Positions 56,710 through 64,000 of a DNA stretch of 64,000 nucleotides are shown here, piece by piece. A model generated the notes under the pieces. That model was not told the DNA's origin. It ran no database searches and saw only the letters and a list, made by a program, of their open reading frames with translations. This DNA is from a virus. The position numbers and the translations under genes were made by a program. Numbering within the stretch: the first letter of the stretch is position 1; every line of letters begins with the position of its first letter. Where the stretch lies: positions 1-64,000 of IMG/VR virus record IMGVR_UViG_3300035665_000023. One strand, written 5' to 3'.

Positions 56710-58740
56710 TTACTGCATTTCCAATTTTTTTGGTATTTTCGCTTCGAAGGCATTAGGACAAGGTTTAGGCTCAATAGAAATCACGGTCTTTCGCAGAATC
56801 TGAGACATGACCTTAGCCTGTTCGTAGCTAGACTCTATGAACCAGCCGACATTGAATTTTTGGCACTGCTCTGCTTTCCAAGAACCCATGCAAGAACGGT
56901 TCCGTTCTTCAAATGTGCCTGGATACATCACGAGTTGACCGTAGCTGATGCGATATCGACTTAACCACTCCTCTGTTAAATCTCGGTACGCCTCTCGCCT
57001 AGCAGTGATAATAAAAGGGACGGTGTAATCTCGAGGAGTTCGTATGGGCTTCCGAGTCGTCATCCATTCTCGATACCTCGGCCCATCGTCGTCGTCACCT
57101 ATCGGGCAGTCGTCGCATAAAACTCCGTCAAAGTCGATTCCCACATTCATCGTTCGAAACGTATAGCCATTATTGAACAAGTTCCAGTCAAAAAGGTGAG
57201 GCATTTCCAAGTCTACGGCACAACCCGTTATCTTTTGTTTGCCGCGATTGGTTGCATAGACGACATAAAAAGGCAAGTCAGTGTTTATTTCTTCAGCCGA
57301 ACGTCCAGTACACGATGAATCATCTACTACGATGATTTCGCCCCCATGCTCAATGCGTTTCCCATGTACACTTGGAACTCGAATGCGAGAACCGCCTCCG
57401 ATGTATCGCAAGCCAGCGGCAGTGATTTCATACAACGGAACACCGAGTCGAATGGATATATCGCAAGCTGCACGCATGCCAGAACGCGGGACGCCAGCAA
57501 TCCCAGCCACATCTGGATGCCTGTCGAGAATAATTTGCGATAAGGTCAAAGTATCTCGAGTAAACTGGTCCCATGTTATGACCGACTGCACCAAATCTTT
57601 ACCTTGAAGCACATCGATGTACTCTTTAATGGCTTCACATCTATTTGGATGGGCAGCGAAATGTGCAATATACGCATCTCGCAAGCCAGCATCAAATTCT
57701 CCTGCGTTGTTATTGTTAAACCACCACTGCCAATTCCACTTGGAGTCTAGTGTTTTGAGCGTTGCACCATTTTTCACTGCTTTTCTAAGTTGCTCTCCCA
57801 CCCAAGTTTGTTCTATGCAATGCGATGTGCCGATATACTGTTCTGGTCTTTTCCAAATGTCACATGCGAGCTTGCGAGACAAAACCACTCCAGAATTAAA
57901 ACATTGAGAAGTGTGTGGAATTCTTTTTCCAGTGACTGCTGCAATCGCCTTTCGGTCCCGCCTAAGCCACTCGGCATCTCCGATCCTTGGTCCGTCATCG
58001 TGTACGCAGATTGTTTCGCTGTACTCGTCAAAAATATTAGGCGCTGTTGGCTTGACAACGCAGTCGGCGTCAAGGAACAAAACTTCGTCATATTGTTGGC
58101 AAAAGTGCCAAGTTCGGAACTTCTCCATGAGTGCCCATTCTTCTGTCTGATTATCCAGACCGATAAAATCCGCTTCGCATCTATCGGCATACGCCTGCAT
58201 CAAAGGCCACGTGAGCCTTGACATCGCGATGTAGTCATAACCAGTTGCCACCGAAACAATACATCGCTTACGTCCCGTGTCTGGCCTTCTGTGCCTCCAA
58301 AGAGCGTAAGCGCGATCGAGACTGCAAACAGGTTTATTAAGCGCCTTGTTCACTTCGTTGTGCAAAACAATAGAAGATTCAAAAAACGCTTGCTCAGATT
58401 CAAAAGATATTGGGTGCGTTTTTTCGAGGCTCGCAAAATGATTTCCGCAACCACATTTACTCCCTACAACCTCATCTTTCCATGCTTTATACCAAATTCG
58501 GCTACAGTCTTTATTAAGGTGCAAGGCTTTCCATCTTTTGCGTCCCTGCTCTTCTTTGAGGCGTTGCGATTCCCTGACCTTTTCTCTGTTCGCCGCACGG
58601 GCTTCGCTTTGCAGCTTTTGCAAACCAGGAATTTTCCATGTGCGCCGTGTCGTCAAAACTGCCTTGGTACATGTGCAAACATACGGCAAGCGACAGTCGC
58701 CAGGAACCTCTTTAGAACATTCTGGGCAAATCTCAAACAT
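56710..58740 (-). CDS. Glycosyltransferase - phosphoribosyltransferase - HAD fusion
   Basis: A 676-residue three-module enzyme. Residues 1-110 carry Cys-rich zinc-like segments (CPECSKEVPGDC, YVCTCTKA, KCGCGNHF). A GT-A glycosyltransferase follows (160-370): CIVSVATGYDY, LFLDADCVVKP (DxD at 224-226), CFNSGVVLSRK. A type I phosphoribosyltransferase is next: AGVPRSGMRAACDIS and the PRPP loop EIIVVDDSSCTGRSAEE (468-484). A HAD-like phosphatase ends it: VGIDFDGVLCDDCP (536-540) with later FIITARREAYRD. The trio suggests sugar-nucleotide chemistry, perhaps glycan modification. Overlaps the upstream gene by 8 nt. Confidence 0.82.
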   Translation of the reverse strand: MFEICPECSKEVPGDCRLPYVCTCTKAVLTTRRTWKIPGLQKLQSEARAANREKVRESQRLKEEQGRKRWKALHLNKDCSRIWYKAWKDEVVGSKCGCGNHFASLEKTHPISFESEQAFFESSIVLHNEVNKALNKPVCSLDRAYALWRHRRPDTGRKRCIVSVATGYDYIAMSRLTWPLMQAYADRCEADFIGLDNQTEEWALMEKFRTWHFCQQYDEVLFLDADCVVKPTAPNIFDEYSETICVHDDGPRIGDAEWLRRDRKAIAAVTGKRIPHTSQCFNSGVVLSRKLACDIWKRPEQYIGTSHCIEQTWVGEQLRKAVKNGATLKTLDSKWNWQWWFNNNNAGEFDAGLRDAYIAHFAAHPNRCEAIKEYIDVLQGKDLVQSVITWDQFTRDTLTLSQIILDRHPDVAGIAGVPRSGMRAACDISIRLGVPLYEITAAGLRYIGGGSRIRVPSVHGKRIEHGGEIIVVDDSSCTGRSAEEINTDLPFYVVYATNRGKQKITGCAVDLEMPHLFDWNLFNNGYTFRTMNVGIDFDGVLCDDCPIGDDDDGPRYREWMTTRKPIRTPRDYTVPFIITARREAYRDLTEEWLSRYRISYGQLVMYPGTFEERNRSCMGSWKAEQCQKFNVGWFIESSYEQAKVMSQILRKTVISIEPKPCPNAFEAKIPKKLEMQ

Positions 58741-59866
58741 CTAATGCGCAAACCTCAACTAAATATCTGCAACTTCCCCTGTTGCCTGCGTTCATAGGGT
58801 CAATTGGAACAGTGGTGCAAAAACAAAGCAAATTACTTGAAACTACAGTTATAGGTCCAAACATTGCACACGGTTGGCTGCAATCAGTACTGTAAGCTGG
58901 GAAAGATAATTGAGCCGAACATCCAATCGACACATTCAAATTTAACAAAGTGCCGCCGTATCCATTGCTTCCGCAACTGACCTCTAACGAAAAGTATTCA
59001 TCTCCTAAACAACAAAAACCATCTCCTTCCCATACGCCATCTAACCTATTCCACTGCAACACAATTTCGCAAGGTGCGTTTATTTGCTCCATCTTGTCAA
59101 GGCGAATGCAAGGAACGTCGTCTGGGTGAACATAAATTTTAGCTACTAACGTCGGACCCCATTCAACCGAACCGTCAATACCATCGCACGTGCAAATACA
59201 CGAATTGCATACGCCAAACGGAGCTGACTCTAAAAGATATCTGAAAAACGAAAACTTCCTTATAGTCATTCCGACTTCACTCAGCGAAAAACCAGAATAG
59301 TATCCGTTGGCGAACAAGCCACCATGAACTGTCGAAACAAGAGACAAGACTGCATTAGTTACACCTCCGCATAGAACATTGTCGGTGATAAACGCCCAAA
59401 CAGTTCTTGTGTCTCCAGTCAAACCTATGATGTCATCCTCTTTGAGGATTGCTTCAACACCACCGCTGACTATCCCCAGCCGCAGAACAGAATTGGCTAT
59501 GCCTTGCACCTCGAACTCGACAAAATAGTAATTCTCTGAATCGCACACCAACGGATCGCCGCTTGCTGTTCTATCTACGTTGACGAGCACTCTGTATTTG
59601 TCACCGCTATCAACAACTTCATCGCAAGTGACCAAAGAAGCGATCATACTTCCTTCGGGCACTGGATGCGGGACATTAAGAATGGCAAGTGCGTTTGCGA
59701 CCAAACATCTCGCTCCTCCGCACTGCTCGTCGATAATTGCCGCTGCTATTTCGTAATCGCCCTCTTCGTCGCACCAGCGTCCACGCAGAGGTGTACCAGG
59801 GGTTCTGCCGAAACCATCTTCGTGAATTAAACATGTTGCATCACAGCAACAATTCCACCATGCCAT
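58733..59866 (-). CDS. Cys-rich structural protein
   Basis: A 377-residue protein (MAWWNCCCDATCLIHEDGFGRTPGTPLRGRWCDEEGDY...) with over 20 cysteines. FGRTPGTPLRGRW at the start and beta-rich segments (YYFVEFEVQGIANSVLRLGIVSGG) suggest an extracellular or virion beta-sandwich stabilised by disulfides, which is odd for a cytoplasmic protein. Position among fibre genes supports a virion role. No family recognised. Confidence 0.6.
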   Translation of the reverse strand: MAWWNCCCDATCLIHEDGFGRTPGTPLRGRWCDEEGDYEIAAAIIDEQCGGARCLVANALAILNVPHPVPEGSMIASLVTCDEVVDSGDKYRVLVNVDRTASGDPLVCDSENYYFVEFEVQGIANSVLRLGIVSGGVEAILKEDDIIGLTGDTRTVWAFITDNVLCGGVTNAVLSLVSTVHGGLFANGYYSGFSLSEVGMTIRKFSFFRYLLESAPFGVCNSCICTCDGIDGSVEWGPTLVAKIYVHPDDVPCIRLDKMEQINAPCEIVLQWNRLDGVWEGDGFCCLGDEYFSLEVSCGSNGYGGTLLNLNVSIGCSAQLSFPAYSTDCSQPCAMFGPITVVSSNLLCFCTTVPIDPMNAGNRGSCRYLVEVCALDV

Positions 59867-59876
59867 GAATTATTCC

Positions 59877-60668
59877 CTATTCCTCTTGCAAGCACTCGCA
59901 GTCATTCTCTCCTGCAGGTTCGCATTCGCATGCGTCAACTTCATCTGGGTCGCATTTAGCTTGTAAGATGTAGTATTTGCCCTCTTGAAACAAAACTAAT
60001 CCTTTCGTACCTTCTTCCATGTTAGTAAACAGACCGTCTGGATCGTAAATGTTTGCAGTATGGGGCCAGTAACCAGACATCTGCCTTACGCAAGCCTCGC
60101 AAAATGTTCCAGTTAATGTTTCTAATGACTGAAACCTAAAGATTTTTGTCTCAGTATGAACAAACAACCAATTTATGACCTTACCGTTGTGGTCATAAAG
60201 GATTGATATTTTGTTTGTCAAACACTTTGGATGACCTCCGTATTCTGGAGAGTCGGAAACACCAGAGTTTTGCCCAACTCTCCATTTTACTTCAACTGGC
60301 GACGGAGGCACATAATGCGGGGCATAATCAGCTGTGCCTTGTGTTGGCAAAACAGCAGGAAATATATCTCCTATGCGATATCGCTTCGCTCCACCCGATG
60401 TAACCCTACACCCATATGGCTTTGCAACGGATATTCCAGGTTTTTCAGAATTGTTTTCCTCGAAATCAATGAACTTAAGCATTCTGGGGTCGAAACCTCT
60501 GCAGATCACGTGATTCGGATAATTGTCTTCACATGCAACTTGCAGCATTGCACAATACGGAAAAACTCCGAAAATCTCCAAATCATTATGCTCACCACGC
60601 ACAGGGTTGTACGGTGGCGGTATTGTGAATTCTGGAGTAGGCCTGCGTAGTTTGCGAAAACCAGACAT
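59877..60668 (-). CDS. Structural protein of the tail/fibre cluster
   Basis: A 263-residue protein (MSGFRKLRRPTPEFTIPPPYNPVRGEHNDLEIFGVFPYCAMLQVACEDNYPNHVICRGFDPRML...), Cys-rich and ending CECEPAGENDCECLQEE. Beta-rich pattern; no signal peptide. Lies between the Cys-rich and coiled-coil genes. No family recognised. Confidence 0.6.
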   Translation of the reverse strand: MSGFRKLRRPTPEFTIPPPYNPVRGEHNDLEIFGVFPYCAMLQVACEDNYPNHVICRGFDPRMLKFIDFEENNSEKPGISVAKPYGCRVTSGGAKRYRIGDIFPAVLPTQGTADYAPHYVPPSPVEVKWRVGQNSGVSDSPEYGGHPKCLTNKISILYDHNGKVINWLFVHTETKIFRFQSLETLTGTFCEACVRQMSGYWPHTANIYDPDGLFTNMEEGTKGLVLFQEGKYYILQAKCDPDEVDACECEPAGENDCECLQEE

Positions 60669-60669
60669 A

Positions 60670-62670
60670 TTAGTTTGGAGTCAACCATCCTCCTCCAGCA
60701 TCAGCAAGACCAGCTATCATAGATGCCATGTCTTTCCATTCAGGAGCCACGTCTTCGCGTCGTTCCACAAACGAATACAAACCAATAAGCAGTTTGTTGC
60801 GTTCGTCAATCTGGTAAGCCATAAGCCTTGTGTTCTCAGCGGCAACACTTTTCCATCCTTCTAGTCTCCTGACAGATGTCTCCATCAACTGCACGACTGC
60901 CCTATTTTTGTGCTCAGCCAGAGAGTTTGCGTTCTGCATCAGAAGAACCGCATACCTTTCTTTGCCAGAAATAAATGCAGTCAAAGCTGCTTGCAATTGG
61001 CTAAGCAAAGTATGTCTTTCGGACATTTCTGTTTTCGAAACATCTTGCGAAGCTGCGTACTGGCGCTGTATCGACTCCAGAAACTGAGCTTCAATCTGTT
61101 GTATGCGTTCGTAACGCTTTCCGGCGTCGTCCATCTTCCATTTAGCAAAGATGTCTCGCAACTGATATATCCTATCAACCGATTCGATTGTTCTCTGCCT
61201 GATATCCTGCAACTTCGCATACAAATTTGAAGATAGCTCAATCCCGTATTTGTAATTGGCATCTTTCGCAGAGAATATAGCCTGCTTGCCAGCAAGCACT
61301 CGATTTCGTACTTCATTACGCAGTGCGTATATGTTGCTGACAAGTGAAGCTTGGTATCGCAAAACCTCTTGCTGAGCTGAGTGAAGCCTATCCTTTCCGT
61401 CAAGAGTTCGCGAATTCAGCAGCGTGCTTTGTTCGTAAATCCTGTGTTGGTTTTCAAGCTTTTCTCGATTCAACCTGTCGTTTAGCAGCTGTATGTTTTC
61501 ATCCCTGTCTCTGTTATTCCTAGCTGTCAAGTCGCTTATGATGGTCGAAGTGTAAAGCCCTCTACTGACAAGCTGCTGCATTTGAATTGACAGATTCGCG
61601 ACAAACTGCTCGTTGATCCTCGCAAGATCCGCAGCCCCGAGATCCGTAAGAAACTGCCGAGCCAATGCCTTGTGTTCATTGTACTCGTTCTGTAGGCGAC
61701 CCAAAACAGAGTTAAAGTCGCTCGAAAATTGATTAGAAAGCGTACCAGCGTCCGTCTTAAATTTATCTAAATCTACAGCAATGCTTTGGAAATCTGTTTC
61801 AAGCAAAATAAGTATTTCGTCTACCTTGACAACATACTCGTTCACATTTACATCTACGCTTGCCAGCTGTGTGTCAATGTCCGCTGCGTGAGATGTGTAA
61901 TTGTTTGCAAGGAGTGTAAATTGCTGCGTGTAGTCTGCAATGTGACTGTTGAGCACAGTGCCAAGTGAAGTGATTTGCGACAAAACATCTGACAAGTAAG
62001 ACGCAAAGTTTTGATCTAATTCGGTAAGCTTGCTATTGTAATTGTTGATAAAATTAGACAGAAACGTCTCTTGCTCAGAAAACAACGTATTGATTTTGCT
62101 TGCGTTGGCAGTCGCGTTTTGCTCAAGCTCTCCAAGTCTGAGCAAAGTTTCGTTCAGTGCTATCTTCGCGGCTTGCGCATCAAGTATTGTCTGCGTCTTG
62201 TTTTCCTCTATCATCGTTTCAATGGCTGTCATATATGTGTCTAAGTCAGCCAAATACACGCCAGACTGCAAATTTTGCTCTTCTATTTGAGCATTGAAAT
62301 GAGTCTGGGACGTATCAATCATTTGCGTCCAATTCCTGACAATCTGATTGTACCTAAGTTCGTTTGCCGTCCTTGCGTCGTTTGCGGCAATTGTGTAGTT
62401 GTTACAAAGGTCAAGTAGCAATCGCTGTCGTTGCAATCCCTCCTTTCTTAAGCTGAAATAATTAGTCGGAGGAACGGTCGTGTTGTCTTGGGTTATTCCA
62501 GTGACCTCGAACCCCTGGGCAACAAGCCATCCCATAATGTTTTCTGGCACTTGCGAAATGCTTTGCACCACCCACCACACCCCAAGAGCTGGGTTTGGGA
62601 CGCGATCAAGATCAATCTCCTGCTGACTTGGATTTAGAGCTGGAACATTAGGAATTACGTTTGCTGTCAC
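60670..62670 (-). CDS. Coiled-coil virion protein
   Basis: A 666-residue protein. The N-terminal 90 residues are globular (WWVVQSISQVPENIMGWLVAQGFEVTGI), then almost 500 residues of heptad-like helix (NAQIEEQNLQSGVYLADLDTYMTAIETMIEENKTQTILDAQAAKIALNETLLRLGELEQN...). The C-terminus is AGGGWLTPN. Probably a trimeric fibre or tail-needle shaft. Starts 15 nt after the upstream gene. Confidence 0.65.
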   Translation of the reverse strand: MTANVIPNVPALNPSQQEIDLDRVPNPALGVWWVVQSISQVPENIMGWLVAQGFEVTGITQDNTTVPPTNYFSLRKEGLQRQRLLLDLCNNYTIAANDARTANELRYNQIVRNWTQMIDTSQTHFNAQIEEQNLQSGVYLADLDTYMTAIETMIEENKTQTILDAQAAKIALNETLLRLGELEQNATANASKINTLFSEQETFLSNFINNYNSKLTELDQNFASYLSDVLSQITSLGTVLNSHIADYTQQFTLLANNYTSHAADIDTQLASVDVNVNEYVVKVDEILILLETDFQSIAVDLDKFKTDAGTLSNQFSSDFNSVLGRLQNEYNEHKALARQFLTDLGAADLARINEQFVANLSIQMQQLVSRGLYTSTIISDLTARNNRDRDENIQLLNDRLNREKLENQHRIYEQSTLLNSRTLDGKDRLHSAQQEVLRYQASLVSNIYALRNEVRNRVLAGKQAIFSAKDANYKYGIELSSNLYAKLQDIRQRTIESVDRIYQLRDIFAKWKMDDAGKRYERIQQIEAQFLESIQRQYAASQDVSKTEMSERHTLLSQLQAALTAFISGKERYAVLLMQNANSLAEHKNRAVVQLMETSVRRLEGWKSVAAENTRLMAYQIDERNKLLIGLYSFVERREDVAPEWKDMASMIAGLADAGGGWLTPN

Positions 62671-62684
62671 AATGAACTCCTTTA

Positions 62685-64000
62685 TTAAGCGTTAGCCGCT
62701 CTTGCCGTCATTTCAAAAACAGTCCAAGTGTCAGCCGCAGAACAGAAACACCTGACTCCCTTGTCCGCTGGAATAACGATAGCAGCGTTCGCTCCTTGAC
62801 CGTTTAAGAATCCGCCAGTTGCTGGATACAACTTTGCGGAAGTGCCGCTAGTGTTGATTATTTCCATGATATCGCCAGCTACACCGTTTGGAAGCTTTAC
62901 GCCTTTAACCGAACTGTCGCAAGTAATAAATGTCGTGTTGGTCGTTGCTAACGCAGCAGCGTCTCCAGCAACGCTACCATTAGCAGCAACTGGCGTGGCA
63001 GTCAGGCTTGCGAATGTAGCCCAAGAACCATCCCCTCGCAAAAACTGTCTCGCGTTATTACTCAGTTTAGGTAGAAGGCCGTGATATGTAGACGTTGCGT
63101 TCAGATCGGTGTTGTCGTCGGGAATGGCAAAGTCATCTAACTTGATTGCTTTTGCGTCGTCCAAGAACCTAAAATCCCAAAGATTTCCTAACGACAGCTT
63201 TTTTGCTGTTCCGCCAGCAATAATGTACAAGGTGTCGGCATCTGCTGCAGGACTTGCGCTTGACAGAGTAGGAACGTAAATCGCAAACTCAGACCAAAAG
63301 TGCGACCTCAAATTTGCTAAGGTGACTTTTGAATTTGTTGCCCCTTCATCGACAAGGAACAAGTCATCATTGGAAAGTGTTGCACTGGTGACCAAACCGC
63401 CGATATCGATGCTGTTAGTAACAACGGAACCAATATAATTTGCGAGCGCCGTGACGCTTACCGTGTAACTTACTCCAGATCGCCGCATCCAAAAAGTATC
63501 GCCCACCAAAACGGGTGATGCAGCCGATTTGTCCCACATTTCTGTTTCCATGTAGGATGCGATAGTTGAACTAGCAACCTTCTTCGGCGTAGTGCCTTCT
63601 ATAACATAAAACACATCTGCGTCTTCAAGCGGCGTAAGCGTTGTCAATCCTGAAACGTACGACTGGAAATCGGTCCACAGCTTTGTCTCAAGCTCCGTAA
63701 GCGTTGCCTTCTTTGGGGTGGCTCCATCACCAATCAGAAAAATTGAACTAGGAGCCAAAGTTGCAGGAGTTAAACCAGTAAGGTCCAATACGCCAGACTG
63801 AACTCCAACTAAGACGAATGTTCTCAACTGGTCTACGGTCACGCTATAGGTAGTTGATCCTCGACCAATGATAACTTTGTCGCCAGTCGTAACAGGGTTT
63901 CCGCTTGCTGCCGACCAGCCAGAAGCCAGCACATGCGTTGATAGCAAGCCAATATCCAGCTTGTTCTGAGTGCCAGACCTGAATATCAAAAAGCTGTCCC
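62685..64000 (-). CDS. Fibre-like repeat protein, 5' end beyond window
   Basis: The frame is open to the right edge, so the true start is outside; the apparent TTG start at 63989 is internal (the frame reads ...DSFLIFRSGTQNKLDIG). About 440 residues are visible. Repeated modules read ADxFYVIEGTTPKKV, FLIGDGATPKKATL, FLVDEGATNSKVTL, LYIIAGGTAKKLSL with linker VTxLxxYI, a pattern of environmental phage fibres. The end (LKLPNGVAGDIMEIINTSGTSAKLYPATGGFLNGQGAN...VFEMTARAA) is a small beta domain. Confidence 0.7.
   Translation of the reverse strand, partial: DSFLIFRSGTQNKLDIGLLSTHVLASGWSAASGNPVTTGDKVIIGRGSTTYSVTVDQLRTFVLVGVQSGVLDLTGLTPATLAPSSIFLIGDGATPKKATLTELETKLWTDFQSYVSGLTTLTPLEDADVFYVIEGTTPKKVASSTIASYMETEMWDKSAASPVLVGDTFWMRRSGVSYTVSVTALANYIGSVVTNSIDIGGLVTSATLSNDDLFLVDEGATNSKVTLANLRSHFWSEFAIYVPTLSSASPAADADTLYIIAGGTAKKLSLGNLWDFRFLDDAKAIKLDDFAIPDDNTDLNATSTYHGLLPKLSNNARQFLRGDGSWATFASLTATPVAANGSVAGDAAALATTNTTFITCDSSVKGVKLPNGVAGDIMEIINTSGTSAKLYPATGGFLNGQGANAAIVIPADKGVRCFCSAADTWTVFEMTARAANA

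Overview
The window is most of a temperate tailed bacteriophage genome, or prophage, of a Planctomycetota host. The host is inferred from two SHD1-type domains in a virion protein and a secreted protein with NPY/GSPYS repeats, both styles common in Planctomycetes, so it is not proven. Virion genes are packed tightly on the minus strand at both ends. On the left, reading from 12.6 kb down to 1, come small pre-terminase genes, large terminase, portal, scaffold, major capsid protein, a capsid-adjacent protein, small membrane proteins, a papain-like peptidase and a repeat-rich tail fibre that runs off the left edge. On the right, reading from 64 kb down to 38.9 kb, come a fibre protein cut by the right edge, a coiled-coil protein, two Cys-rich structural proteins, a glycosyltransferase-phosphoribosyltransferase-HAD fusion, a 1196-residue virion protein and a 4707-residue polyvalent protein. 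A giant multi-enzyme protein with no visible sheath or long tape measure suggests a podovirus-like particle, as an inference.

The middle (12.7-38 kb) holds control, replication and accessory genes. A serine recombinase (12.8 kb) and a plus-strand early operon (16.3-20.0 kb, RadC-like gene first) are driven by promoters that share an identical 14-nt upstream/-35 block. Between 15.86 and 15.91 kb lies a cluster of ACCCTAT repeats in both orientations, a likely operator or origin. On the minus strand, 30-20 kb carries a CsrA-like regulator, a tRNA-like gene, a RecE-like exonuclease, a probable annealing protein, an SbcC-like ATPase, a replication initiator, a helicase-loader-like protein, a RuvC-like resolvase and a thermonuclease.

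Two accessory systems stand out. (1) At 22.8-25.6 kb, inserted in the replication operon, is a CRISPR array (36-nt repeats, about 12 copies, 33-39-nt spacers) with a small TnpB/Cas12-like effector of 425 residues. Its RuvC Asp and Glu positions read Arg and Gln, and the zinc finger and RuvC-III are absent. A 143-residue gene sits between effector and array, and just upstream of the effector lies an anti-repeat joined to a strong hairpin terminator, a candidate tracrRNA. This looks like a phage-borne, nuclease-dead type V system that could bind rather than cut DNA. (2) At 31.95-35.49 kb is an array of nine gene cassettes separated by eight integron-type attC sites plus one truncated site. Each full attC shows paired arms with two extrahelical bases, and each cassette starts and ends with complementary R boxes. 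No integron integrase is visible. Cargo includes a GIY-YIG protein, a DPPY methyltransferase, a Lar-like protein and a DUF551 protein. In five of eight attC sites the loop carries a ribosome-binding site and start codon that open the next cassette's reading frame through the recombination point.

Just after the cassettes is a probable attP: a tRNA 3'-end-like core flanked by GGCACC repeats, next to a tyrosine integrase. Phage genes on both sides of this core fit a circular or free phage genome rather than one integrated end.
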